Shown here: positions 9,641 through 18,242 of the stretch, one piece after another
How the letters are laid out: every line of letters starts with the position of its first letter
Numbering within the stretch: position 1 is the first letter of the stretch
Program-made: the position numbers and the translations under genes
From: Lysinibacter cavernae
GTDB lineage: Bacteria > Actinomycetota > Actinomycetes > Actinomycetales > Microbacteriaceae
Reading direction: 5' to 3'
NCBI RefSeq assembly: GCF_011758565.1
Contig: NZ_JAAMOX010000002.1
Span: forward strand, 434,001-498,000
Length of the DNA: 64,000 bases
Notes under the pieces: model-generated
Databases searched by the model: none
Seen by the model: only the letters and a program-made list of their open reading frames with translations
Told to the model about the DNA's origin: nothing

Positions 9641-9682
9641 TTCTGGCCCGTTCCCCAGCAGGGGGACGGGCCAGAACTTTTT
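9641..9682 (+). terminator. Rho-independent terminator after the alpha-glucosidase gene
   Basis: Arms 9641-9656 and 9661-9676 are complementary over 16 bp with a 4-nt loop, and CTTTTT follows on the plus strand. It separates the convergent alpha-glucosidase and surface-protein genes. Confidence 0.85.
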
Positions 9683-9726
9683 GTTCATTCGTTTATGAGC
9701 AAGTCACGCTCGGGCACGGAATCTGC

Positions 9727-11964
9727 TTACGATTCGCGCACCCGACGGACGGCGAGGAGCGCGACGCCGCCAAGCAGCACGGCAATCGCCAGCGCAGCAG
9801 CGAGGGCACTTTCTGCAGCACCCGTTGTTGCGAGTCCACTGCCCGTTCCGAGACCGTCGGATGATGTGGTCGAGTTACCGCCGGCGCTTCCGCCCGGTGT
9901 TGTGTTCGAGCCACCCGTATTCGAGCCACCGGCATTCGAGCCGCCGCCGTTTGAGCCGCCAGGCGTCTTCACCGTGGCCTTCGTCACCGTGATGCTGGTT
10001 GTCACCGAGGTGCCATCGGCCCGCTTCACGACGATCGAGTGCAGACCCGGCTCAGTCGCCGTTGGGATCGTAACGGCGTGGACAAATGCGCCCTCACTCG
10101 TCACCGATGGCGTTGCCAACAGGGCCGGAGTCGAGTGCAGCCAGATCTCCACAGCCTCTTCGGAGTCAAACCCGGCGCCGGTCACGGTCACCGTACCGCC
10201 CTGCTCGGCCTCGCTCACACTCACACTGATCGCGGGCTCATCCTCGACCGGCGGCGTGACCGGTGCTTCCGCACACTCAAGCACCAGTTCCAGGTCAAGG
10301 TACTCCGGCGGAACCGGCAGAACTTCGGTTGAGACAACCGTCTCGGCACTCCCAGGAACGGTGCAGTTTGGCGCGCTGGCTTCCACACGGTAGTACCCGG
10401 GGATGACGTCCCACGCGAAACGACCATCTTCACCCGTCACCGTTGGGTTGGTCCGGTTCGACGGGGACATGATTGCACTTCCGTCGGCAACGGCGCTGAA
10501 GTCTCCCTCGGGGAAGTCAGAGCGGAGCAGCGTAACGGTCGCGCCATCAATGGCGTTTCCCTCCGTGTCGAGAATCGTTCCCGCCGGGTCGATGTAAAGA
10601 TCAAATTCGACGTTTTGGGTAGTGCCGTCACCGCAGTCAACAGTAATCCTAAAGTCAGCGATGCCGGTCGTCGGGTAGAGCGGCGGGACGGTCACCGCGT
10701 ACTGTCCAGGCGAGCTTTCAACCAAGTCACCGGTGTAGATAGCGTTCCCGCCCTTGAGGATTTCGAGCGTGACTGACTCTGCACCCTCGCAGGCGCTGTG
10801 GGTCACATCAAATGGCAAACTCCAATACAGGCCATATGCCGCAGCATCTCGTCCGCCCTGCGTCACGGTCGTTTCGCGGGGAATTCGAAGCTGCTCTTCT
10901 TTCAAGACAAAGTCCTGAACCATGTCGGCGCCGTCTACGTTGGCCCATGCGAAGCCTTGAACGAAGTCCGTGTTTGCGGGCGGATTCACCCGAATCGACA
11001 AGGACCCGTACACCGCGCTTATCCGATAGGTTCCGTCCGCAGCGGTGGTCGCAAATTTGTTTCCAACCGAAACTACTGCACCAGCAAGGGGATTGCCGGA
11101 GGCATCCCGTACGGTTCCCGTGAGGTCATACCGCTCCACAGAGTCGCCATCCCTCAGCGCAAAAATATAGCGACCCTGCTGGTCAAGAGCGTTGGCGCTG
11201 CCGGCGGTCAGCGCAAACTCACCGTCATCAAGAAGCGGGGATTCCGGGGAGTTGCGCCCATCGGATCCGGGGAGTCTCACCGTCCAGCCGTGGTCCTTCA
11301 CAAACAGACCAGCCTGCGCGGTTGCTGGAACTTCTCCGTTCCACCAGTAGGCGCCAAGTTGCGGTAACTGGTCGTAGTTAAACGTGACGTCAACATCACC
11401 CTTCACTCCACCGGTCAGCGCGGATCTGTCCCTGATAATCGTTTGGAATGAGAGGAGCTTTTCGGGGCTCGTGTCTGTTGCCTCGTGCGGCGCCACATTC
11501 ACCCAGTTCGCACAGAACGCCGAACCGTCGGCGCTCACTCCGTAGGTAATTTCAGACGAGCCGTCTCGTTGAGGCTCAAGCATCGTGTCAAACGCAGCGA
11601 TGGCATCCGGGTAGTCCGACGAACCTCCCCAGATATACCCCTCCCACGGGTCGCCAAACGTCAGCGTTCCGCTGGGATTCACAAAAATAGAGTTGTGCTC
11701 GGTTCCGTAATAGTTCACAGAGAACGGCAACTCAATTTCGGGGCTTGAGACCTGCGGTTCGCTCCAGTGGTTCTCTTCATAGTCTTCAGGAAATGGCACA
11801 GCGGCGAGCGTGTTCTGTGTGCAGAAACTCAGGTCTTCAACCGCCCCCGTCGGGATTGGTCCTGTGGCATTTGCCGCGGCAGTCGCAGAAACCGCAAGAC
11901 CAGCGGTCAGTATGGATGCCATGGCTATGCCAAGGCGTCTCCGAGTGAGTGGGGATTTCATCAT
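9727..11964 (-). CDS. Wall-anchored surface protein with NIDO-like and Cna-B/CarboxypepD_reg-like domains
   Basis: 745 residues with an N-terminal signal peptide (MMKSPLTRRRLGIAMASILT, then an Ala-rich segment). Residues about 60-220 resemble a nidogen-like (NIDO) extracellular domain (FSVNYYGTEHNSIFVNPSG). Around 280-350 and 460-560 are carboxypeptidase-regulatory-like beta-sandwich repeats (GTVRDASGNPLAGAVVSVG). An Ig-like segment follows, then a Gly/Ser/Asn/Thr-rich spacer, then a sorting signal: LATTG, a hydrophobic helix and the basic tail RRVRES. LAxTG is the motif used by actinobacterial class E sortases. GGAG precedes the ATG. Ligand and function are unknown. Confidence 0.85.
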   Translation of the reverse strand: MMKSPLTRRRLGIAMASILTAGLAVSATAAANATGPIPTGAVEDLSFCTQNTLAAVPFPEDYEENHWSEPQVSSPEIELPFSVNYYGTEHNSIFVNPSGTLTFGDPWEGYIWGGSSDYPDAIAAFDTMLEPQRDGSSEITYGVSADGSAFCANWVNVAPHEATDTSPEKLLSFQTIIRDRSALTGGVKGDVDVTFNYDQLPQLGAYWWNGEVPATAQAGLFVKDHGWTVRLPGSDGRNSPESPLLDDGEFALTAGSANALDQQGRYIFALRDGDSVERYDLTGTVRDASGNPLAGAVVSVGNKFATTAADGTYRISAVYGSLSIRVNPPANTDFVQGFAWANVDGADMVQDFVLKEEQLRIPRETTVTQGGRDAAAYGLYWSLPFDVTHSACEGAESVTLEILKGGNAIYTGDLVESSPGQYAVTVPPLYPTTGIADFRITVDCGDGTTQNVEFDLYIDPAGTILDTEGNAIDGATVTLLRSDFPEGDFSAVADGSAIMSPSNRTNPTVTGEDGRFAWDVIPGYYRVEASAPNCTVPGSAETVVSTEVLPVPPEYLDLELVLECAEAPVTPPVEDEPAISVSVSEAEQGGTVTVTGAGFDSEEAVEIWLHSTPALLATPSVTSEGAFVHAVTIPTATEPGLHSIVVKRADGTSVTTSITVTKATVKTPGGSNGGGSNAGGSNTGGSNTTPGGSAGGNSTTSSDGLGTGSGLATTGAAESALAAALAIAVLLGGVALLAVRRVRES

Positions 11965-12311
11965 AGGTAACTCCGTGTAATTAGCTAATCAGTACAACGG
12001 GCGACGGCCATAGAAACCGCCTCAGCCACGCAGTGCCCTCCCCCGGGCCTTCATGACATCCGTATGTGGTCGCCTCAACGAACCAAAACATACCGTATCC
12101 AACTTATTAACTACACGCAAATTATTTGAGGATACAAACACTCGACTTGTGGGCCAACTCCGTCATAACCCATGACCGCTTTTCGTAGCCAGCGAGGACC
12201 TAGACAGGAAGCTCGAATGGTATCTAACCAGAGACTCAAAAACCCTTCGGCCCGTTCTCCAGATGACCGCAGCCCGTTGCTCACGGCACTCAGCGTTCAT
12301 GCCTACGCAAA
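11965..12311. other. Gene-free upstream region of the surface-protein gene
   Basis: I find no open frame with family similarity and no RNA gene here. The segment 12075-12150 is clearly AT-richer than its surroundings and probably holds the minus-strand promoter of the surface-protein gene, but I cannot assign -35/-10 boxes with confidence. Confidence 0.4.
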
Positions 12312-12345
12312 AGGCCCTCTGCAACGATTTCGTTGCAGAGGGCCT
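12312..12345 (-). terminator. Rho-independent terminator of the tRNA-Tyr gene
   Basis: A perfect 15-bp stem (12312-12326 with 12331-12345) with a 4-nt loop is followed on the minus strand by TTTTGC. It lies about 10 nt beyond the tRNA 3' end. Confidence 0.85.
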
Positions 12346-12354
12346 CAGCGGTTC

Positions 12355-12439
12355 TGGTGGCGAGTGAGGGATTCGAACCCCCGAAGTCGATGACAGCTGA
12401 TTTACAGTCAGATCCCTTTGGCCGCTTGGGTAACTCGCC
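12355..12439 (-). tRNA. tRNA-Tyr (GUA)
   Basis: A class II tRNA on the minus strand. The acceptor stem GGCGAGT pairs with ACTCGCC, the anticodon loop is CTGTAAA (anticodon GTA), there is a long variable arm, the T-loop is GGTTCGAATCC and the 3' CCA is encoded (12355-12357). It has its own terminator. Confidence 0.96.
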
Positions 12440-12628
12440 ATGTTTCTTGCGCAGATGAAGCATGCTTCACGAACGCACTCGACAAGACTAATACGGAAAC
12501 GCCGCTGACACCAATCGACACCGCAGATGAAACGCACTTTCTTCTCCACAGGGCGCCATCTGCGCATCGCCAGGCACCGATTCGCCAAATGCGACACACG
12601 CTCCCTGCCCAGACTGTACCCTTAGTCC

Positions 12629-13255
12629 ATGGCTATCAACGTGACTTGGGACTACATCGACGAAACCAGCTTTGCGGCAGAAACGCCAGAAGCGGCGCGG
12701 GCGGTAGCCGAACAATTTGTGGCGCTCGCACGCGACCCTGAGACCGTCTACGAAGAAGACACCTCACCTGCAGGGCTCCTCATTACCGCGTCCGAGTGCT
12801 TCTACGATGCCAACGACCCGCTGCAGGCATACGAGGCTGCCCGCGAAGCGCAAGAGGCAGAGGGCGAGGCCGCGCCAGACAAACGCGTCTACCTACTCGA
12901 TGCCCTCCTGCGCACCGGCCAAGAGGCAGAAGCAACGCAGCTCGCCGACGAGATCCGTGCCGAGAAGCTCACCGACCCACTCATCTACTCGTTCATCGGC
13001 GACAGCTACGACGTTGTTGGCAATAACCACCAAGCACAGGTTTGGTTCAACCGCGGCATCCGCATGATGGACGAGCTCATCAAAGATAGCGACGGCTACG
13101 AACCAGAAGAGGTCGCCGAGATGCTCGAAGACCGCGAAATTCTGATCCTCGGCCGCCAACTGGTGCGCAGCGAAGCGGGTCTTGAGCCCGACGATCTTGA
13201 CCACGAGGCCCTCGAGATCCTCGCTTCTCACGAAGACGATGAAGAGACCGAATAA
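12629..13255 (+). CDS. TPR-like protein of unknown function
   Basis: 208 residues, acidic, predicted to be mostly helical. Segments such as GLLITASECFYDANDPLQAY and LIYSFIGDSYDVVGNNHQAQ look like degenerate tetratricopeptide repeats, with an Asp/Glu-rich C-terminus (EILASHEDDEETE). There is no signal peptide or membrane segment. It is a single gene between tRNA-Tyr and a lipoprotein gene. TPR arrays mediate protein contacts; the partner is unknown. Confidence 0.75.
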   Translation: MAINVTWDYIDETSFAAETPEAARAVAEQFVALARDPETVYEEDTSPAGLLITASECFYDANDPLQAYEAAREAQEAEGEAAPDKRVYLLDALLRTGQEAEATQLADEIRAEKLTDPLIYSFIGDSYDVVGNNHQAQVWFNRGIRMMDELIKDSDGYEPEEVAEMLEDREILILGRQLVRSEAGLEPDDLDHEALEILASHEDDEETE

Positions 13256-13318
13256 TTGAGTTCGATTCGTTAGCGTTTCGAATCCATAGAACGCTCTGCC
13301 AAACCCTAAGCTGAGGCT

Positions 13319-14062
13319 ATGGGTAACAAGAGAGTTTTCATCGGTTCCATTGCGCTCGTTGCGGCCTTCTCGCTGAGCGGCTGTGCCAGCTCACCGAGCA
13401 ATCCACCGTACCCGGTAAAAGCAACTTCGACGGCGTCGAGCGAGACTCCAACGGCCAAGCCAACAACCACCTCGTCTCCAAGCGCAACACCTGCCGCGTG
13501 GACCAAGTACACATCCACCGACGGTCGCTATACATTTGAGCACCCAGAAGCCTGGACAGTAAACGTGTCGGGCGACAGGGAAGGCACGTCTCTCAGCATC
13601 ACTGACACCGCCTCAGGCAGCACCGTCGCGACATTCCACGCGGGGCTCGCCTCCGGACCGGCATCGTTCGGCCCCGGGGAAACCGGCACAATCACGTTCC
13701 TCGCTAATACGCCGCTTGATCTCGCACGGTACGACATCGGCGATGTTTCGGATGGGCCGGTCAATGTGAGCTACGCAACCTTTGAAAAGGGTGGCGCAAT
13801 ACAAGCCAGCATGGGTCTCACAACTGACTACAGCCGTTCAGAAACGGAAAACACCGGACTCGTCCTTTTCATGAAAAACCAGGCGGTTACCCCCGAAATC
13901 TACTTCGGCGAGTTCGCAACGCCGGTATCGAACGAGACAACCCCCGTTACCTCAATCATTCCCACGTTTGCGACCATTGATGAGGCAAAGGCGTTCATGG
14001 AGACGCAAACATACAAGGATCTCGAGCGGATGTTCTCCTCAGTTACCGTTGTCACCGGCTAA
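13319..14062 (+). CDS. Putative lipoprotein, PsbP-like fold (first of a tandem pair)
   Basis: 247 residues. The signal peptide has the lipobox LSGCASS, followed by a Ser/Thr/Pro linker. A domain begins KYTSTDGRYTFEHPEAWTVN, typical of PsbP/DUF-like beta proteins found as lipoproteins in actinobacteria, and the C-terminus has [19 protein letters not shown]. It should be anchored outside the membrane. The next gene is a clear paralogue, 29 nt downstream. The function is unknown. Confidence 0.8.
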   Translation: MGNKRVFIGSIALVAAFSLSGCASSPSNPPYPVKATSTASSETPTAKPTTTSSPSATPAAWTKYTSTDGRYTFEHPEAWTVNVSGDREGTSLSITDTASGSTVATFHAGLASGPASFGPGETGTITFLANTPLDLARYDIGDVSDGPVNVSYATFEKGGAIQASMGLTTDYSRSETENTGLVLFMKNQAVTPEIYFGEFATPVSNETTPVTSIIPTFATIDEAKAFMETQTYKDLERMFSSVTVVTG

Positions 14063-14091
14063 CCCCACGTCTTATTGGATACCGACCTCCA

Positions 14092-14817
14092 ATGAACAGC
14101 AAATCTGCGCACGTCACAGCAGGCCTCCTCATTACCGTTCTTGCCCTCACTGGCTGCGCCACTAGCGCGTCACCAGAAGCCGCATCGTCGTCACCGGCGA
14201 CCACCAAGATGCCTTCGGCGACTCCAACGCAAGAGCGTGTTGCCGCGTGGGAAACGTTCACCACCGATGACGGCGTCTTCAGCTTTGAGCACCCTGCTGA
14301 GTGGACGGTCGAGGCCACGCGCCCTGACACGGGCTTTGCTGAGAACAACGTTTGGGACGTAAAGGTGATGGACGCCAGCGGCACTGTCGCTGCCTCTCTC
14401 ACCAGTGGCAACGGAGGAATTGGCGGCGCCTGCGGCGGAGAACAGGTTGTCCCCATCACGGTTATCGACAGCCAAGACATGACACTCCCCGCCGGTGCAT
14501 CTGCCAACGGCCAAGACGGGGTAACCCCTCGGTTTCAGTTCACCGCACTCGAACGCCCCGGCAACGTAGTCGCGTCAGTTGGTATCACCAATACCGAAGC
14601 CCAAACAGAGTCCTGCATGTTTTATAACCTCTTCGCCGTGCCGGATACCTCACTCGCCCTCATCGGATTTGCCGACCAGACCATGATCGGGCCATTCAGC
14701 GAGAACAGCCCCTTGATTCCCGCGTTTGCAACCATCGACGAGGCAAAGGCATTCATGGACACTGACGTCTATAAAGACCTCAAGCGCATGATTACCTCGT
14801 TGCAAATCACGCCGTAG
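14092..14817 (+). CDS. Putative lipoprotein, PsbP-like fold (second of a tandem pair)
   Basis: 241 residues. The lipobox is LTGCATS, then a Ser/Thr/Pro linker, then [20 protein letters not shown] and a C-terminal [20 protein letters not shown]. It shares the domain layout and C-terminal motif with the gene just upstream, so the two arose by tandem duplication. It differs in having two cysteines that may form a disulfide (GGACGGEQ and ESCMFYN). The genes are probably co-transcribed. Confidence 0.8.
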   Translation: MNSKSAHVTAGLLITVLALTGCATSASPEAASSSPATTKMPSATPTQERVAAWETFTTDDGVFSFEHPAEWTVEATRPDTGFAENNVWDVKVMDASGTVAASLTSGNGGIGGACGGEQVVPITVIDSQDMTLPAGASANGQDGVTPRFQFTALERPGNVVASVGITNTEAQTESCMFYNLFAVPDTSLALIGFADQTMIGPFSENSPLIPAFATIDEAKAFMDTDVYKDLKRMITSLQITP

Positions 14818-14873
14818 CCGCGCATCCAACACGCCGAGCTACCCTTCGCCAAGAAACTGGCTACCATGGACAC

Positions 14874-15362
14874 ATGGCAGATTCCTCGTTTGATGTTGTA
14901 AGCAAAGTCGACAAGATGGAGGCGGACAACGCCCTCAACCAGGCGAAAAAGGAGATTGAGCAGCGCTACGACTTTAAAGGCGTTGGCGCATCAATCGATT
15001 GGAGCGGCGACAAAATCATGATCAAGGCTGACACCGTCGAGCGCGTCAACGCGGTTCTCGATGTGTTCCAGTCAAAACTGATCAAGCGCGGCATCTCCCT
15101 CAAGAGCCTCGACGCCGGAGAGCCCTACCCAAGCGGCAAAGAGCACCGTATCGAAGCCACCATGAAAGAGGGCATCGACCAGGAGAACGCCAAGAAGCTC
15201 AACAAGCTCATCCGCGATGAAGGCCCAAAGGGTGTCAAGAGCCAGATTCAGGGCGACGAGCTGCGTGTCTCATCAAAGAGCCGCGACGATCTGCAGGCCA
15301 CCATGGCTCTGCTGCGGGGCTCCGACGTCGAGGTTGACCTACAGTTTGTGAACTTCCGCTAG
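14874..15362 (+). CDS. yajQ: YajQ-family nucleotide-binding protein
   Basis: 162 residues covering the whole family: start [20 protein letters not shown], the segment [20 protein letters not shown], and an end with VDLQFVNFR. Family members have two ferredoxin-like domains and bind RNA or nucleotides; some bind cyclic di-GMP. The stop TAG at 15360-15362 lies in the same reading frame as the downstream HAD gene, and no stop codon separates them apart from this one. Confidence 0.93.
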   Translation: MADSSFDVVSKVDKMEADNALNQAKKEIEQRYDFKGVGASIDWSGDKIMIKADTVERVNAVLDVFQSKLIKRGISLKSLDAGEPYPSGKEHRIEATMKEGIDQENAKKLNKLIRDEGPKGVKSQIQGDELRVSSKSRDDLQATMALLRGSDVEVDLQFVNFR

Positions 15363-15413
15363 GGAGTCTCGCCCGCATCCACGGCACGCATCTCCAAAGG
15401 CAGAGGTATCAGC

Positions 15414-16067
15414 ATTTCAGACTCACCGTTTACCCGCACCGTTGAAGGGGTTCTGTTCGACATGGACGGAACCCTCATTGACTCGACACCCGCGGTCATT
15501 CGCTGCTGGATTCGCCTCGCCGAAGAAGAGGGATTTGACCCTCGGTTTTTAGAGAATAACCACGGAACGCCGGCGGCGCAGATCCTTGAACAGGTGCTCC
15601 CGCCCGAGCGCATTCCTGCTGCCCTCGCTCGCATTATTGAGCTTGAAGAAACAGACCTTGAGGGTGTCGTTGCGCTTCCTGGCGCTCAGGAACTCCTCGA
15701 CTCGTTGCCTGCAGACAAACACGCGATAGTCACGTCGTGCACACGGAACCTTGCCCTCCGCCGCCTCAAGCAGGCCGGATTGCGGGCGCCAGAAACGATC
15801 GTGACGTTTGACGATGTCACACTTGGGAAGCCGCATCCAGAACCGTTTGAGCTTGGCGCGTCATTGCTCGGGCTTGACCCACGCAACTGCATCGTGTTTG
15901 AGGATGCCCCGGCGGGGCTCGCAGCTGGAGCAGCGGCCGGCTGCACAACGATTGCCATCGCAGGAACCCATCCTGGCGAGCACCTTGAGGCAGACGCTGT
16001 CATTGGCGACCTCTCTCAGGTCGCCGTGACGCTCAACGACGGCTCAATTACGCTGACCGTCCAGTAG
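15414..16067 (+). CDS. HAD-superfamily phosphatase with a non-standard start codon
   Basis: The core is a subfamily IA HAD phosphatase: motif I LFDMDGTLIDS, motif II VTSC, motif III KPHPEPF and motif IV IVFEDAPAG. The nucleophile Asp of motif I is encoded just before the first ATG (15462), so that ATG cannot be the start of an active enzyme. Upstream in frame, back to the yajQ stop, there is no ATG, GTG or TTG. The best candidate is ATT at 15414, 7 nt after AGAGG; ATC at 15408 or CTG at 15453 are alternatives. Substrate probably a sugar phosphate (family knowledge). The gene is real; the start is uncertain. Confidence 0.8.
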   Translation: MSDSPFTRTVEGVLFDMDGTLIDSTPAVIRCWIRLAEEEGFDPRFLENNHGTPAAQILEQVLPPERIPAALARIIELEETDLEGVVALPGAQELLDSLPADKHAIVTSCTRNLALRRLKQAGLRAPETIVTFDDVTLGKPHPEPFELGASLLGLDPRNCIVFEDAPAGLAAGAAAGCTTIAIAGTHPGEHLEADAVIGDLSQVAVTLNDGSITLTVQ

Positions 16068-16373
16068 CTAGGCAACCGTAAAATCGACCGCAGCGCGTCC
16101 TGAGGTACGACCACGGTTGTGTTCAATCACCGCTTTGTGGGCAGGATGCACCTGGTAACGCTCCAGCGCGGCTTGGTCGGCAAACTCGGAGACGAGCGTA
16201 ATGTGCCAGTTCGCGTCGGGGTACAGCTCGTTGATCCCAACCTCAAGCGCAAGGATCTCGGGTATGACGGGAGGCAGCGCATCCAGCAGTGCCTTGAACT
16301 CAAGCAACTGGCGCATCCGGGCCGCGGGATCAGGCTCTGCAAAGGTCCAGGTGACTACGTGTCGTAGGGTCAT
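16068..16373 (-). CDS. Dabb (stress-responsive A/B barrel) domain protein
   Basis: 101 residues that make up a single dimeric alpha/beta-barrel (Dabb) domain: start LRHVVTWTFAEPDPAARMRQ, middle LALEVGINELYPDANWHITL, and end NRGRTSGRAAVDFTVA. Small proteins of this kind are often uncharacterised and may act as dimeric enzymes or chaperones. The gene overlaps the upstream glutaredoxin-like gene by 4 bp, so the two are translated together. Confidence 0.82.
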   Translation of the reverse strand: MTLRHVVTWTFAEPDPAARMRQLLEFKALLDALPPVIPEILALEVGINELYPDANWHITLVSEFADQAALERYQVHPAHKAVIEHNRGRTSGRAAVDFTVA

Positions 16374-16645
16374 GAGGTTGGCATCTCCAGCAGTGCGCGG
16401 CGCAGCCGATCTGGGTCAATGCGCCAGTAGTTGTGAACCCGGTCGTTGATCAACAGCACGGGGATTTCTTCGGCATACCGCTCAAAGAGGGCGTCGTCTT
16501 CCAGAATTGACTGCTCAGCAAGCTCAAAGGAGTGCGGAGACTCGGCAAGGACCGGGTCCGCCAGAACGGCTCCAACCACCTCGCGCGCGTCATCACACAG
16601 GTGGCAGCCCGGTTTGCCAATGAGGGTGAGTTCTATCTTTGCCAT
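16370..16645 (-). CDS. Glutaredoxin-like thiol protein (DUF836 family)
   Basis: 91 residues with a CxxC redox motif near the N-terminus (GKPGCHLCDDAREVV) and the cis-Pro region IPVLLINDRVHNYWRIDPDR. The layout matches short glutaredoxin-like proteins of the DUF836 family, which are thiol-disulfide exchange proteins. It is the first gene of a two-gene unit with the Dabb protein. Confidence 0.88.
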   Translation of the reverse strand: MAKIELTLIGKPGCHLCDDAREVVGAVLADPVLAESPHSFELAEQSILEDDALFERYAEEIPVLLINDRVHNYWRIDPDRLRRALLEMPTS

Positions 16646-16758
16646 GCTTCAACGATACCGGCCTCGCGACCGAGTCCCTCAGACGCCGACAGCGCGCCCA
16701 AAACCGTGCGGCACAATGCCTCTCGCCCGTATTGCCAGCCCTGCGATAGTTCTTGAGG

Positions 16759-17013
16759 ATGGAAACTTTCGAAGATTACGAGGCGGCCCGCATTATCGGA
16801 AACCGCATCCGTGCGCATCGTCGGGCCAACGATCTCACCCTCGAGACGCTTTCGTACCTGTCAGAAACCCACGTCACCACCGTGAGCCGCATTGAGCGGG
16901 GGCGGAGCCTGCCAAACCTCGGGACGCTTATGCGTCTGGCGACGGTCCTCAACGTTGACCCAGGCTCGCTCATCCACGACCTGCACAACCTTGATTTTTC
17001 GGCGCAGCAATAG
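16759..17013 (+). CDS. Small XRE-family DNA-binding protein
   Basis: About 84 residues that form one helix-turn-helix domain: NRIRAHRRANDLTLETLSYL, then THVTTVSRIERGRSLPNLGT and LNVDPGSL. It is a lone XRE regulator without an effector domain. ATG at 16759 abuts a GAGG; a TTG six bases upstream is possible. It lies divergent from the glutaredoxin-like gene at 16645, which it may control. Confidence 0.8.
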   Translation: METFEDYEAARIIGNRIRAHRRANDLTLETLSYLSETHVTTVSRIERGRSLPNLGTLMRLATVLNVDPGSLIHDLHNLDFSAQQ

Positions 17014-17065
17014 CGCTACCATCGTTCAGATCGTGACCTGCCGATGCGCAGCGCAGTCAGCAAAA

Positions 17066-17093
17066 AGCGCTAGGACCCGAAGGACCTAGCGCT
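17066..17093 (-). terminator. Rho-independent terminator of the bS22 gene
   Basis: The GC-rich stem AGCGCTAGGAC / GTCCTAGCGCT lies around 17066-17093 and is followed on the minus strand by TTTTTGC. It sits directly after the ribosomal-protein gene and also faces the end of the XRE gene. Confidence 0.82.
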
Positions 17094-17105
17094 CACGCTT
17101 TGTTG

Positions 17106-17204
17106 TTACTTCTTGTTGCGACGCTGGTGACGAGTCTTACGAAGCAACTTACGGTGCTTCTTCTTCGCCATACGCTTGCGGCGCTTCTTAATTACAGAAC
17201 CCAC
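17106..17204 (-). CDS. Small ribosomal protein bS22 (AURKAIP1/COX24 domain)
   Basis: A 32-residue, extremely basic protein that starts GSVIKKRRKRMAKKKHRKLL and ends QRRNKK. It matches the actinobacterial bS22 (mS38/AURKAIP1-like) protein known from the mycobacterial small ribosomal subunit. The start is GTG at 17204. The gene is short and easily overlooked, and it has its own terminator. The family assignment rests on near-complete resemblance of the short sequence. Confidence 0.92.
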   Translation of the reverse strand: MGSVIKKRRKRMAKKKHRKLLRKTRHQRRNKK

Positions 17205-17438
17205 AAAAACCTCACACGATCTTAGGAATCGACCATAGAAGAATTGGCCGACAGAAACACCATTCTAGCGGGCAACAGGCCCGAGCGCGAAACGCACGGC
17301 GCGCCACACCCAATTTGGCACTGGCAGACAGACCCTGGCGGCCAATGAATGTCGGCGACCAGTATCCTTAATGGTGCGCTCACCGTGTCGGCCCGCGCAC
17401 ACAATGCAGTGAAGCCGTTCACATTCTCGGAGGTATAG

Positions 17439-18155
17439 ATGTCGGAACCAATGTCGCCGTTTGGCACGTCGGCCGGTCTCGAGCGCAAGGGCCTCAGAGA
17501 CCGGGTATACGACCTTGTCCTTGACATGCTTATGGGCTCACGCGTTGAGCCAGGCACTCGTCTCTCGATCGATGCCATCGCACGCGACCTCCGAGTGTCA
17601 CCAACGCCCGTGCGTGAGGCTCTTGTCCAGCTGGAGCGCACCGGCCTCGTCACCCGGGAGCCGCTCAAGGGCTACCGCGTCGCACCGCCGCTGGCGCACG
17701 ACCAGCTCGAGGCGCTATTCGACGCGCGAATCGTACTTGAAGGCGGCGCAACCGCCCTTGCCGCACGCTCATCCGCTTCACTCGTGCCGCAGCTCGAGGC
17801 GGCGCTTGACGAACACAGGGCCATCGCCTCAACGCTACGCACCGCGACGCCAGAGGGCCGCCTCCGCGTTGAGCTACTACGCGAGTACTTCGCGGCTGAC
17901 TGGAACTTTCACCACGTCATCTTTGCTGCGACAGAGAACCCGTTTCTTCTCGATATGTCCGAGGCTATCTCTACGAGGGTGCACCGGATGCGGCAGACAG
18001 CACTCAGCGGCATCACCGATGCGGATGATGCCGTCCATGAGCACACCACCATCGTCGAAGCGTTTGCGAGCGGCGACGCAGAGCTCGCCTCCGCCGCCAT
18101 GTGTCAACACATTGAGAAGGTTCGCGAACGCTCTCGATTTGACGCTGAGCATTAG
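17439..18155 (+). CDS. GntR-family regulator, FCD (FadR-type) subgroup
   Basis: 238 residues. The N-terminal winged helix (LSIDAIARDLRVSPTPVREA) is followed by an all-helical FCD effector domain that carries the metal/ligand His and Asp residues (NFHHVIF, VHEHTTIVEA). FCD regulators bind small carboxylates. A strong GGAGG precedes the ATG. It is convergent with the catabolic operon 22463-18243, which it probably controls through the palindrome at 22513-22534 (inference). Confidence 0.9.
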   Translation: MSEPMSPFGTSAGLERKGLRDRVYDLVLDMLMGSRVEPGTRLSIDAIARDLRVSPTPVREALVQLERTGLVTREPLKGYRVAPPLAHDQLEALFDARIVLEGGATALAARSSASLVPQLEAALDEHRAIASTLRTATPEGRLRVELLREYFAADWNFHHVIFAATENPFLLDMSEAISTRVHRMRQTALSGITDADDAVHEHTTIVEAFASGDAELASAAMCQHIEKVRERSRFDAEH

Positions 18156-18174
18156 CCTCCCGCGCTCCCGGCAC

Positions 18175-18226
18175 ACGAGTGCCGCTGTGCCGTATCGCGC
18201 ACGATACAACACAGCGGCAAGCTCGG
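18175..18226. terminator. Bidirectional hairpin between the GntR and MFS genes
   Basis: A nested inverted repeat: outer arms of CGAG and GCCGCTGTG pair with CACAGCGGC and CTCG, and the inner arms are GTATCG / CGATAC. It lies between two convergent stop codons. No clear T tract follows. Confidence 0.65.
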
Positions 18227-18242
18227 CCACCGCCCAGTTGTC

